NCBI GenBank assembly: GCA_943789485.1 | Contig: CALSUH010000030.1 | Coordinates: 1 to 64,000, forward strand | Direction: 5' to 3' | Source of the DNA: an uncultured Pseudomonadales bacterium | GTDB taxonomy: Bacteria > Pseudomonadota > Gammaproteobacteria > Pseudomonadales > Pseudohongiellaceae | Length of the DNA stretch: 64,000 bases | Shown: positions 16,676-25,389 of the stretch, one piece after another | Numbering within the stretch: position 1 is the first letter of the stretch | Layout of the letters: each line of letters starts with the position of its first letter | Position numbers and translations under genes: made by a program | Notes under the pieces: model-generated | Databases searched by the model: none | The model's input: only the letters and a program-made list of their open reading frames with translations | Told to the model about the DNA's origin: nothing

Positions 16676-17175
16676 TTATCCTGAATATCCACTTTCACAT
16701 GTTGTTTCTTGATGGAGTGTATCTCCACCACGAATCAGGAAATTTCGCTTATCACTACAACAAAGCCCCTACAGAAGAGCAACTCACTGATTTACTGCAC
16801 ACCATCAATCAGCGGATTGCCAGGTTTCTGAAAAGAAGAGGCCTACTGGAGCGTGATGAAGACAATAGCTACCTCACCCTGAATGGACTGGATGAAAATC
16901 CCATGCAGGAGCTCCATTCTCACTCGGTGACATACCGGATAGCCATGGGCCCCCAGCAATGGCGCAAAGTGCTCACTCTGCAATCCATCCCGCCCCAGCC
17001 AGACTTACGCTAATCATCCTCTTTTTAACCAACCCCCAAGGTAGATGCCATGCTACTGTGAGCATTCGTTTCGGTGGCAAGCCACCATTAGCCTTGTTAG
17101 GCCGTTCGTTATCGTAGAATCAAAGCCACTGTGTGGCATAGACTTAGATGGAAATAGCTTTTATTCTACTTGTAC
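16676..17175 (+). mobile_element. IS91-family element remnant, right copy
   Basis: Second IS91-family remnant, same orientation as the left copy. An open frame encodes about 110 residues: NIHFHMLFLDGVYLHHESG (the HxH of the HUH motif), LTDLLHTINQRIARFLKRRG and LLERDEDNSYLTLNGLDENP. It ends in a 3' tail (17012-17175) nearly identical to the left copy. The start of the transposase is missing and the left boundary falls inside the FAH-family gene. The right end is just before the amidase gene. The two copies together bracket 9.63-16.68 kb. Confidence 0.75.
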
Positions 17176-17283
17176 TCTATGGAGACTGAGAGCGAGCCGA
17201 TGAGGACTTCTCTCCAACATGGGCTGTCCCGAAAACAACTGATCAAACTGGACTTTTCTATGTTTGCCCGAAATACTTTTTCT

Positions 17284-18156
17284 ATGCCTTTACGCTTTAT
17301 GCGCAATTCACCCCTTGCACTGATACTGCTAATTCTGAATGCGTGCAGTGGTATGGTCGATGTTCCCTCGGCCAACTTCAATAGCCGAATTGACTATCTA
17401 GTGATTCACGCAACTTCGGAAAACTTTGAACAATCGCTCAGGCTTCTTACCCAACCTTCTGAGAACTCAGTAAGCTCTCACTACCTAATTCCGACACACG
17501 ATGACGCAAGTTACCCCCGTAACCGGCTTCAAATTTACCGCCTTGTACCGGAACACGAACGAGCCTGGCATGCGGGGCTGAGTTATTGGGGAGAAGAAAC
17601 TGGGTTGAATGACCGCTCTATTGGCATCGAAATCGTCAACGAATTTAAGTGCGAAGGCACTACAAATCCGATAGAAGAAACGAATCCTGAAGACATTAAC
17701 TGCGATTTCCGAGGCTATGATGAGGAACAGATAGCAAGGGTTGTTGCATTGACAACCGATATTCTTTCCCGTTATCCGACTATCAACCCCATTGATGTCG
17801 TTGGCCATTCAGACATAGCGATTCTGCGAAGATCAGACCCCGGTCCAAATTTCCCCTGGAAAGTCTTGTACGAGGCAGGCGTGGGCGCTTGGTATGATGA
17901 TGAAACTAAGCAACAATACCAACAAAATTTCGCCCAAAAAATGCCCGCCATCGCCAGTATTCAGGAAGCGCTCAATCAACTAGGTTATCTGGTAGAGGTG
18001 TCCGGTCGATTTGATCGACAAACGCGCTATGCTCTTCGCGCCATGCAGCTGCATTACCGATCAGAGGACTATTCAGGTAATGTCGACGTTGAATCTGCCG
18101 CGATTATCTGGGCCTTGCTGGAGAAATATCGGCCACAGAAAATGGTTGTACTTTAG
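17284..18156 (+). CDS. AmiD-like N-acetylmuramoyl-L-alanine amidase lipoprotein
   Basis: A zinc amidase (Amidase_2) that cleaves the bond between muramic acid and L-Ala in murein fragments. With the start at ATG 17284 it has a lipoprotein signal (LILLILNAC, lipid Cys21). The longer frame from 17170 begins inside the IS tail and is unlikely. Zinc ligands are the His in DYLVIHATS, the His in VVGHSDIAI and the Asp in SDPGPNFPW, as in E. coli AmiD. A C-terminal peptidoglycan-binding domain (SIQEALNQLGYLVEVSG onward) ends the protein. The IS91 right copy ends about 110 bases upstream, so its original promoter may have been replaced. Confidence 0.85.
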   Translation: MPLRFMRNSPLALILLILNACSGMVDVPSANFNSRIDYLVIHATSENFEQSLRLLTQPSENSVSSHYLIPTHDDASYPRNRLQIYRLVPEHERAWHAGLSYWGEETGLNDRSIGIEIVNEFKCEGTTNPIEETNPEDINCDFRGYDEEQIARVVALTTDILSRYPTINPIDVVGHSDIAILRRSDPGPNFPWKVLYEAGVGAWYDDETKQQYQQNFAQKMPAIASIQEALNQLGYLVEVSGRFDRQTRYALRAMQLHYRSEDYSGNVDVESAAIIWALLEKYRPQKMVVL

Positions 18157-18234
18157 TGCTTTCGCAGACCACAAGATTATCAAAAATAAATTGAGAAAAT
18201 TTGGCAGCTGACGTCAGCGAGTGAGCCTAACTAT

Positions 18235-18295
18235 AAACCAAACACAAAGCGGTCTTGAATGCTGCGTAATAAATGGCGGGGCTCGGACTAAAATG
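18235..18295. repeat. Dispersed palindrome-rich repeat, copy 3
   Basis: AACACAAAGC at 18241-18250 equals 221-230, GCGGTCTTGAATGCTGCG at 18249-18266 equals 1908-1925, and ATGGCGGGGCTCGGACTAAA resembles 171-188. This copy is thus a mosaic of elements that are apart in copies 1 and 2, which argues that they belong to one family. Confidence 0.5.
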
Positions 18296-18362
18296 GAGCC
18301 ACATTGAGGCCGTAAACACCGGCGCTTTCTGGGAAATTTCATCGCTTGATCACTGCTGAGAC

Positions 18363-20048
18363 TTAGTCCGGCAAATGGTGCTTAGGATCAACCGGTCGCA
18401 TCAAAGCGTTGGCGAGTAGTGCAATTCCCAATAGCATCGCCATCAAAATCATTGTGGAATTATAGATGCTGCTGGTTGGATCTGTGGTTCCTGCAGGTGC
18501 AATTTCCATTAGGCGGGATAGGGTCACCGAGTTCTGAGCAACTAGCAACTCCAGTTGATCTACCCCCGCCCCGAATTGAGTCTGGAAAGCAACGGGGTCG
18601 ATTATCGATACCAGATCGTTAATGGCACTGTTAACAGAGCTTTCTCTTAACGAAGTTATTGCCAACGGTCCCAGCACGCCAGCAGTACTCCACGCCGTTA
18701 GCAGCCTGCCATGTATGCCGCCGACATACTTAGCGCCAAAGATGTCGGCTAGGTAGGCCGGAATGGTGGCAAAACCACCGCCGTACATAGTGAATATGAT
18801 CATGGTGGCGGCGTAGAAGTACACTAGCCACACCACAGACGGATTGACACTCACTTGTGCCGCAGCGAAGGGTATAGAAAGATAAAGCACGATACCCAAC
18901 ACAAAGAATATCCAGTAGGTGTTGCGTCTACCAACATAGTCTGACGCGCTGGCCCAGATAAAACGGCCAACCATGTTGAACGCACTAATCATAACGACGT
19001 AAGTGGCAGCAAATGACGTATCCACGATTTGGGGGAGGCTGGAACCAAAGATCTCCGTGATCATGGTTCTTGCGACGCCAAGTACACCAATGCCTGCAGT
19101 CACATTGAGACAGAGTACGATCCAAAGCTGGTAAAACTGTGGCGTTTTTAAGGCTTGGTCGATATCCACATTCTTTGCTGAAACTAATGCCCCGCGCTTT
19201 TCATCACTCGGTTCTACCCAGCCTTGGGGCTTCCAATTTTCTGCCGGTATGCGATAGGAGAAGGCAGCAAACAGCATCACTATTAGGTAGATAACACCGA
19301 GTATTAGGAATGTTTCTGCCACACCTGCGGCGCCGGTATTTACTAGATAAACACCCTCCGCTCCGGGCATAGTCAAATTTCTAACTTCTGCCGCACCAAT
19401 TATTACGACTTCCTGTAATGCACCACTAATCTCGACGAAGCGACGTCCTGCTTCTGTAACCAAGCTAACTTGGTCCACTGTCCCGAGGTATTCAGGTGCT
19501 CGATAAAATAGGCGAATGAAAAATTCTTTCAACGGTGTGCCGATCATGGCGCCGCCACCGAATCCCATAATGGCCATGCCTGCAGCCATGCCGCGTCGAT
19601 CAGGGAACCATCTTATCAAGGTACTCACGGGTGAAACGTAGCCCAGTCCCAAACCGCAACCACCGATCACGCCGTAGCCGAGGTATAGCAACCATAGTTG
19701 GTGTGTCATGATACCAACGCCACCGACAAGATAACCGCCACCCCAACAGCAGGCCGCGACTACGCCGACTTTTCGAGGTCCAACACTTTCCAGCCATTTA
19801 CCGGCAAACGCAGCTGCCAGGCCCAAAAACACGATGGCTACCGTGAACACCCAGACAACTTCACTCAAACTCCAATCATCGCCGCTACTTGCGACCACAC
19901 CATAAACTCGGGTCAGAGAAGGATTGTAAATGCTCCACGCATAGACCGAGCCGATACACAGGTGAATGGCGATGGAGGCTAAGGGCACACGCCAGCGATT
20001 ATAATCAGGTGCAGCAATGATATGTTCTTTGGACAGAAATCCAGCCAT
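18363..20048 (-). CDS. OFA-type major facilitator transporter
   Basis: An MFS membrane protein of about 561 residues from ATG 20048 (AAGGA upstream). It resembles the oxalate/formate antiporter (OFA) group: IHLCIGSVYAWSIYNPSL in the first span, CGLGLGYVSPVSTLIRWFPDRRGMAAGM, and GFATIPAYLADIFGAKYVGGIHG in the C-terminal half. The loop between spans 6 and 7 is enlarged (about 90 residues), and a second enlarged segment lies before the last span. Substrates of this group are usually small carboxylates. It stands alone on the minus strand, so nothing nearby identifies the substrate. Confidence 0.83.
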   Translation of the reverse strand: MAGFLSKEHIIAAPDYNRWRVPLASIAIHLCIGSVYAWSIYNPSLTRVYGVVASSGDDWSLSEVVWVFTVAIVFLGLAAAFAGKWLESVGPRKVGVVAACCWGGGYLVGGVGIMTHQLWLLYLGYGVIGGCGLGLGYVSPVSTLIRWFPDRRGMAAGMAIMGFGGGAMIGTPLKEFFIRLFYRAPEYLGTVDQVSLVTEAGRRFVEISGALQEVVIIGAAEVRNLTMPGAEGVYLVNTGAAGVAETFLILGVIYLIVMLFAAFSYRIPAENWKPQGWVEPSDEKRGALVSAKNVDIDQALKTPQFYQLWIVLCLNVTAGIGVLGVARTMITEIFGSSLPQIVDTSFAATYVVMISAFNMVGRFIWASASDYVGRRNTYWIFFVLGIVLYLSIPFAAAQVSVNPSVVWLVYFYAATMIIFTMYGGGFATIPAYLADIFGAKYVGGIHGRLLTAWSTAGVLGPLAITSLRESSVNSAINDLVSIIDPVAFQTQFGAGVDQLELLVAQNSVTLSRLMEIAPAGTTDPTSSIYNSTMILMAMLLGIALLANALMRPVDPKHHLPD

Positions 20049-20182
20049 AGTAGGCGTCCTTAATCTTATTGTTGTCAAGAGAGCTAGCAAGGATTCTCGA
20101 GCACGCTCTTGGTTTATAGGTGTCAAACTAGCCTATTAGGCTCATCCTGTAAAACATTGGGCTAGGTTAAGTTGTTACGACC

Positions 20183-20242
20183 AAGGGGTCAGAGTACATT
20201 GCTATATTCAAGCGGCGGTGATAATTGGCGGGGCGCTTGAAT
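20183..20242. repeat. GGGGTCAGAGTA motif and adjacent inverted repeat
   Basis: AAGGGGTCAGAGTACATTG at 20183-20201 is followed by a nine-base inverted repeat, ATTCAAGCG at 20206-20214 and CGCTTGAAT at 20234-20242, with a 19-base G+C-rich loop. There is no T run, so it is not a standard terminator. It follows the MFS promoter region and precedes a block of decayed genes. Confidence 0.4.
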
Positions 20243-20491
20243 TCCATCATAGTAGAGGTGATTGCAAACTAAAATTACTATTTACATGCTGAAGCTATTC
20301 TACCGTTTTTGCCGGTGCCAAATTAAACCGCTGTTACAAATAAGCCAGTCCCATAAACGACGCCACTCGCAGTAATCCCTCTAGGTCAGCCCTATCAAAC
20401 AAAAATATCTTCCCTATAACTAGCATTATCACCCCAAATCCTGCGCGATAGACGTTGGGGCCAAAGCGAATAGCTCCCCCAAGAAGACAGG

Positions 20492-20730
20492 CTATAGCGT
20501 TGTGTTAATAGAGAATTCCACAAGATCAAACTGTGGTCCAAATACTTCTCCATCGTAAATAGTATAGCGAGTCTCTGCCCACAAAGTGAGAGCTAATAGG
20601 TGCAGCGATGCTAACGCTAACCATTGCCAAGCGTCACGTTATCGCGAAGACGCCAGGCCCCAAGAGCGGCGAACAAAGTTGCGCCACCGTAGGTCCAGAA
20701 TGACCAGTGCACATCAGGCGAACCGGTTGA
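20492..20730 (-). pseudogene. Decayed membrane-protein fragment, unidentified
   Basis: Read on the minus strand, two overlapping frames give hydrophobic protein-like sequence: HWSFWTYGGATLFAALGAWR, then after a frameshift DAWQWLALASLHLLALTLW and YDGEVFGPQFDLVEFSINTTL followed by a stop at 20492. It looks like the end of a small membrane protein. No start or family was recognised. Confidence 0.3.
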
Positions 20731-20818
20731 TGCTTTGCGAGTACGGGAAAATGGTTAGCACACCACTAACTTTCTTCGGCGCAACACAATAAATAAGAGT
20801 TCAGGTCCGAGTTGAGTT

Positions 20819-21150
20819 ATGGATGATGGGCGAGATAGTTGCGAGCGCATTCAGCTCACCCTAAAAGGTCTCGGGTTCGAGGTGTTGCTGTGTCATAGCG
20901 GCGAAGAAGGATTGTGTTTTTTTGCTCCAAGGGGAACTAAATTCAGTTGATTTTTCTCTATTTGGCGATGCCTGAGCTAGGCGGTGTAGATTTTCTTGCA
21001 AGGGTAACGCAGGAATATCCTGATGTACTAGTGATTGCCTATGTCACCTAAAAAACCAAAGCCTCAGCTCTTCGAGCGACAGATGTTCTAAAGAATTCGT
21101 TTCTGCTCAGCGATGTCGAAGAGCGGCTTAAGTTTGTACAGAATAAATAG
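20819..21150 (+). pseudogene. Decayed response-regulator receiver domain
   Basis: Three plus-strand frames join to a receiver-like sequence: MDDGRDSCERIQLTLKGLGF and EVLLCHSGEEGL, then a short LFGDAMPELGGVDFLARV segment corresponding to the phospho-Asp and MPxxxG region, then EYPDVLVIAYVT and a last helix. A stop codon and frameshifts interrupt it and the phospho-Asp position is not intact, so it cannot work as a phosphoreceiver. No partner kinase lies beside it. Confidence 0.5.
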
Positions 21151-21316
21151 AGCAGTGAGCTAATCCGGAAAGCTAAATAGAAATTGAAGTTTTTGAAATA
21201 TTCTGCCTGTGCAAGCAAATCAAACGGCTAGTAGTTTAGTAAATAAATTGACTCGCCAACACATCTGCGACGCAGGTGAATGGCGAGTCAATCACTACAA
21301 TTTTCTTGTATGTGTT

Positions 21317-22234
21317 CTATAGGGGGATAAAAGCCAATGCATAGTTTCCATTAAGTGGAATGACTAGCTGATTTTGAACCGAGTCATAGCACATGGATGC
21401 GGCACTAGGAATACCGGATGCGATTACCTCTGCGTCTTGCCCCGGGCGAATGCGAGAAACGCTACCGAAACGCACGCTGCTGACGTATTTGGTGCCATCT
21501 TCGGTCACTACGATACCATCGTTGCCACCTTCGACGGCGTACTCGGTGAGGATAACTTCACCGCGGGTGTTGTAAGTAATTACCGCAGAGTCGCCTACGT
21601 TCACGACTACAATATTCCCGTCTCTATCTATGGCCACGCCGTTCGGGGCGGCTAGGGGAGCGCCATCGGCGAATGTCGAGACCTCGCCATTTGGAGCGAC
21701 CTTGTAAATTCTTTCCGGAGATCGTGTGTTAGATGCATAGATAGTTCCGTCATCAGATACCGCTATGCCATTTAAAATTGTCGACCCTGGAATTGCGACA
21801 GCATCTAAAGGTTGTCCACTAGCAAGGTCGAATGAGCGAACATAGCCAACATCAACAGTATATAGGACGCCATTGCTTACAGCGCTTCCCAGGGGGTGGT
21901 GCAGCTCAAGTCCATCACGGGTTGCGCCTATCCATTTTGGTGTGTGCACGCTGCCATCTGGATTTATTAGTGATACGAATCCATCGTTTTCGGTGCCGTC
22001 ACCGCGTGTTGCGTTGTTCATAGCTAATACAAGGTTTTTATTCGGATCGAAGGTGCAGCTCTCAGAAAAGTGAAAGCTCCCGTAGACTTTTACATTGCTC
22101 GACATAGGAACGCGAACGCCGGCCTCGTTCACTGAGCCAATAGGTTCGCCCGCTACAAATTCTTGTGCGAGGAGCTGCGAATTAAAGCCAGCAACGAGTA
22201 GAGTGGAAATTAGACTTCGTGCAATAAATTTCAT
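21317..22234 (-). CDS. Secreted SMP-30/NHL-type beta-propeller protein
   Basis: About 305 residues from ATG 22234 (GGAG 11 bases upstream). The longer frame overlaps the upstream transporter and lacks a signal. A signal peptide ends near LLAQEF. The mature protein shows repeated blades with DGTIYASNT, PNGVAIDRDGNIVVVN and NDGIVVTEDGTKYVSSV, the pattern of SMP-30/gluconolactonase and NHL propellers. Members hydrolyse lactones or bind ligands. The gene starts 61 bases after the stop of the YeeE/YedE transporter and is probably cotranscribed with it. Enzyme activity is not established by motif alone. Confidence 0.75.
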   Translation of the reverse strand: MKFIARSLISTLLVAGFNSQLLAQEFVAGEPIGSVNEAGVRVPMSSNVKVYGSFHFSESCTFDPNKNLVLAMNNATRGDGTENDGFVSLINPDGSVHTPKWIGATRDGLELHHPLGSAVSNGVLYTVDVGYVRSFDLASGQPLDAVAIPGSTILNGIAVSDDGTIYASNTRSPERIYKVAPNGEVSTFADGAPLAAPNGVAIDRDGNIVVVNVGDSAVITYNTRGEVILTEYAVEGGNDGIVVTEDGTKYVSSVRFGSVSRIRPGQDAEVIASGIPSAASMCYDSVQNQLVIPLNGNYALAFIPL

Positions 22235-22295
22235 ATCGTACTTTTCTCCATTAGTGAAAATTTGTATTGAGTAATTTCGAATTTGCGTAGATTGA

Positions 22296-23489
22296 CTATT
22301 TGAGGCCAAAATAGGGGCGTAGTTTCGTGCCGAGAGAGCTACCCATGAAGGCGGCGACAAACCAGAGCCAGCCATGCATGCTGGTTGAACCAATGCCGCC
22401 AAAATAGGCTCCTATATTACAGCCGTAGGCAATGCGGGCGCCGTAGCCAAGCAGTAATCCACCAACGACGGCTGCTATTATTGATCTGAGAGGCAGTCGA
22501 AAGTTCGGTGCAAATTTCCCAGCGAGGCCCGCGGCGAGGAGTGCTCCCAACATAATGCCAATATTCATAACGGATGTAATATCAGTAAAGATGCTTTGCT
22601 CTAAGGCATTGCTAAGTGCCTGTCGTTGCCAATAGGTCCAGCTGTGAACGTCTATTCCGAGGAATAATGCAATCTTACCGCCCCAGAGGGCGAAGGCCGA
22701 GGTAACGCCCCAAGGGCGGCCAGCTAACAGTAAAGTGGATACATTTACCGCCGCTAGTGCAATTGCCCCAGCTATCAATGGCCATGGACCTGTTAGCCAG
22801 GAGTAGGCGCGCTCAACATCCCGGTCGCTCTTAAGGCTGCCATGACGCTTGCGTTCATAGGCTGTGCTTGCAAACCAGACTGCGGAGAACAAGCCTATGC
22901 TAATTAGAATAGCCCATATCGAGCCGAAGCTTTGGGCGAGAGAGAAAGGCGCTACACCTGGAACGCCCTGCCACATTGACCATTGCCATGTGCCTAAAAC
23001 AGATCCAGCGATGAAGGCCACAAGTGTAATAAGCATTCGCATATTGCCGCCACCTGCGGTGAATAGGGTGCCTGATGCGCAGCCACCACCTAGTTGCATG
23101 CCAACACCGAATAGGAAGGCACCACAGATGACCGCGATATTTAAAGGCGCAACACTGCCTCTTAGGCTCATCCCCCACACCTCGCCTTGTGCAATCAACG
23201 GTGTGAATATCAGCACTGTAATCGCGAGCATGATCATCTGAGCGCGCAGCCCAGCGCCTCGACCTGTGCTAACTACTTCGCGCCAAGCCGCAGTGAAACC
23301 AAAAGCGGCATGATAAAGAATAATGCCAGCCGCAAGACCGACTATGAATAGAGCGCCCTGGCGCCAGCCGTAATTACTGCTCAGATAGGCATAAATAACG
23401 AGGGCCAATAGCGCGCTCGCTATAATGCTGCCGCGATTGCTAGGCAGTGTGGAGGTCAAAATGGCTGGGCCAGTAGCTGTTGTGTTCAA
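22296..23489 (-). CDS. YeeE/YedE-family (thiosulfate/sulfur-compound) transporter
   Basis: A 397-residue membrane protein with two related halves of the YeeE/YedE type. The first signature is QLGGGCASGTLFTAGGGNM and the second GYGARIAYGCNIGAYFGGI. Their cysteines are the ones thought to relay thiosulfate across the membrane in studied homologues. Nine or more spans are visible. The start is TTG at 23489, with AAGGA six bases before it. The SMP-30-like gene follows closely. No TusA or rhodanese gene is adjacent, unlike many family members, so the transported sulfur compound is uncertain. Confidence 0.85.
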   Translation of the reverse strand: MNTTATGPAILTSTLPSNRGSIIASALLALVIYAYLSSNYGWRQGALFIVGLAAGIILYHAAFGFTAAWREVVSTGRGAGLRAQMIMLAITVLIFTPLIAQGEVWGMSLRGSVAPLNIAVICGAFLFGVGMQLGGGCASGTLFTAGGGNMRMLITLVAFIAGSVLGTWQWSMWQGVPGVAPFSLAQSFGSIWAILISIGLFSAVWFASTAYERKRHGSLKSDRDVERAYSWLTGPWPLIAGAIALAAVNVSTLLLAGRPWGVTSAFALWGGKIALFLGIDVHSWTYWQRQALSNALEQSIFTDITSVMNIGIMLGALLAAGLAGKFAPNFRLPLRSIIAAVVGGLLLGYGARIAYGCNIGAYFGGIGSTSMHGWLWFVAAFMGSSLGTKLRPYFGLK

Positions 23490-23780
23490 GGGAGATCCTT
23501 ATGGCTAAGAGTGCTGTACGATAGAGTTATTATTAATATTGCCTAAGCCGTGAATGTGCAGCTTGCGAGAAATAGTCTACAGCTTTTTATCTGACTTTCT
23601 ACATAAATAGGCGACAAATCCAAGCGAGCAAAGTATCTTTTGACAGCCTTTCGGTCAGATTATAGGGGAAGCCTAGTCTGACATGTGTTACAAATTGTAG
23701 GTGTTTCGCGGCTTGTGCCTTCTGCTCTCAACGACTGCAGAAGGGTGAGTTACCCGTCCTGCAAATTCGGAGAAATTAGA

Positions 23781-24293
23781 ATGATGATAAGAATTATTGC
23801 TTCACTGCTTGTGCTTATGAACTCGTTTGTATTAGCGCAGACCCCACCCCCTGCGACACCTCAAGTTGCAACGGATATAACCGGTGTTGAAATTCAGGCA
23901 TTCATCGATGGCTTGCCTAGGGACCGTGTCAGCGATGCGCCCATTCGCGTCGTGGAAACAACAGGTGATATGCGCTTGGGCATATTTGGTGTCTACAGAC
24001 CGGACGGAATCACTGGTGACGTCAATGTGCATTTAGTTGATACCACTGAAATCTACTACATGCTGAAAGGGGCTGCCACGTTAGTAACTGGTGGCATGTT
24101 AGTAGAGCCCTACCAGAGTAATGAAAGTTGGCTGAGAGCGAAATCTATTGAGGGAGGTGTAAGTCGACGGGTGGTGCCTGGCGATGTCATTGTAATTCCA
24201 GGCCATACTGCACATTGGTGGAGTGAACTGGAAGGGGAGATCGAGTATTTGATTTTTAGGCCAGACCCAGATAAACGGCTAGATCTTCAATAA
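23781..24293 (+). CDS. Secreted cupin-domain protein
   Basis: About 170 residues from ATG 23781, chosen because GGAGA precedes it and a signal peptide follows directly (MMIRIIASLLVLMNSFVLA). The mature protein has a single cupin barrel with NVHLVDTTEIYYMLKGAATL for motif 1 and PGDVIVIPGHTAHWW for motif 2. The usual His-x-His of motif 1 is absent, but the motif 2 His and a Glu remain, so a metal site may be incomplete. Divergent from the YeeE gene. The ligand is unknown. It could be a periplasmic binding or sensing protein. Confidence 0.7.
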   Translation: MMIRIIASLLVLMNSFVLAQTPPPATPQVATDITGVEIQAFIDGLPRDRVSDAPIRVVETTGDMRLGIFGVYRPDGITGDVNVHLVDTTEIYYMLKGAATLVTGGMLVEPYQSNESWLRAKSIEGGVSRRVVPGDVIVIPGHTAHWWSELEGEIEYLIFRPDPDKRLDLQ

Positions 24294-24336
24294 CGGCATC
24301 TGTTAGCGTTTACGCGCGCTAAATCTGGCAGTTTGT

Positions 24337-24590
24337 TTAGCTGGTGCTGGTGGCGATCATATTTTCTGCTTGTTGCTTGGCGGCGCTTAGACCCTAGATG
24401 TCGGAGGTCGTGAATTCGCGGCGGCTGCGAAGTTTGTAGTCAACCTGCTGCGTATTGATGATGCCGACAGATACGTCGGTGATTCGGTCGGTGAATAGTT
24501 TGATTGATAGTTTGATTGATAGGGCCACCTTGTTCTCTGGGGATTCTCCTAGTTTACCGAGATTTCAATAAACAAATCGTGATAATTACT
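24337..24590 (-). pseudogene. Decayed fragment resembling a SIMPL-domain protein
   Basis: A minus-strand frame reads NKVALSIKLSIKLFTDRI, then TDVSVGIINTQQVDYKLRSR and, past a TAG in frame, GLSAAKQQAENMIATSTS before the final stop. The ending AAKQQAENM and the preceding strand-helix pattern resemble SIMPL (DUF541) proteins. CTATCAATCAAA is tandemly duplicated near 24495-24520. Only a distal part is preserved and a stop lies inside it. Confidence 0.35.
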
Positions 24591-24599
24591 ATCTATTAC

Positions 24600-24880
24600 T
24601 TCGCCGTAAAGCGTCTTGGCCAAGACTGTTTTTCTGGCTAGTCATCTCTAATGCGAGCGGAATAATAACTTTGATACAAGGTCTCTTTCTTCCTGAGCAG
24701 CGTGGTATTTCAATAGTGTGTGGTTGCGCCGTTGCAGGTAATTTATAGCGTTTGACGACATCACGAACCCTTTAATTCCTACTCGATTTGGTGGGCAGGC
24801 TGCAACAAAATTCTTTGCTCCGTTGCTAAGTGGTTTCGCTAATAAGTATCTGCCCTCCAAGGCAATGAGCCTCTAAAGCG
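24600..24880. other. Intergenic DNA, nothing convincing
   Basis: A 70-residue minus-strand frame (24648-24860) is present but shows no family pattern and no clear ribosome site. I treat it as chance or as relic sequence within a block of decayed genes. Confidence 0.3.
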
Positions 24881-24889
24881 AGGTTAGAT

Positions 24890-25190
24890 TCCCTTCGTCT
24901 TGGTTGATTGTTTACCGATAATAGTGCTCGGGCCCCAAATCTCCGACAACTGTGCAGGGAAATGACTAGCACTGCCTACGTATAAACCTGGCACGCTCAG
25001 GGCATCAAAGTAACGCTTCAGCATCCGCACCACATCGGCTGCAGGATAGAGTTCAGCTATGTTTGAGAAACTACGAGTATCAAAGACAAGGGTGATAATA
25101 TTTCCGTTACTACGTCACGCTCAGGAAATACAGCACAGACGAGAATGGCAGGAAGGTTTTTTAGCCCTTCAGCGTGGCTTTTGTTTGTAG
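24890..25190 (-). pseudogene. Decayed coding sequence, unidentified
   Basis: On the minus strand one frame gives LKNLPAILVCAVFPERDVVT. One frameshift later comes FDTRSFSNIAELYPAADVVR, MLKRYFDALSVPGLYVGSAS and HFPAQLSEIWGPSTIIGKQ, ending at a TAA. The amino acid make-up and lack of stops over about 70 codons look like real former coding sequence. I do not recognise the family. Confidence 0.4.
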
Positions 25191-25389
25191 GGCTTAACAG
25201 ACCGCTAGCTCTTAGGGGCTACAGGATTTATTGGGCCACTTCAGTCGCATTTTTGACTCGTGGACATTGCTTGCAGCAAGAGTGTTGTTGATACTGAGTG
25301 TGTATTTATAGGCTATTGACCCTTCTTTCGCCAAGGCTTGTATTTTCTGCTAGCCGTTAGCGAAAGAGGGGAGCGGCGCGATACTTCTA

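Noticed and set aside
16600-17013. Intact gene of 137 residues in the right IS91 copy
   Set aside because: The first codons come from the FAH-family remnant read on the wrong strand. Only the part from about 16680 is transposase, and it lacks the N-terminal half.
17170-17283. Longer N-terminus for the amidase
   Set aside because: It begins inside the IS91 tail and places the lipoprotein signal about 40 residues into the protein.
20586-20792. Plus-strand frame of 68 codons
   Set aside because: The opposite strand carries the more protein-like remnant; the plus frame is rich in Arg and His with no pattern.
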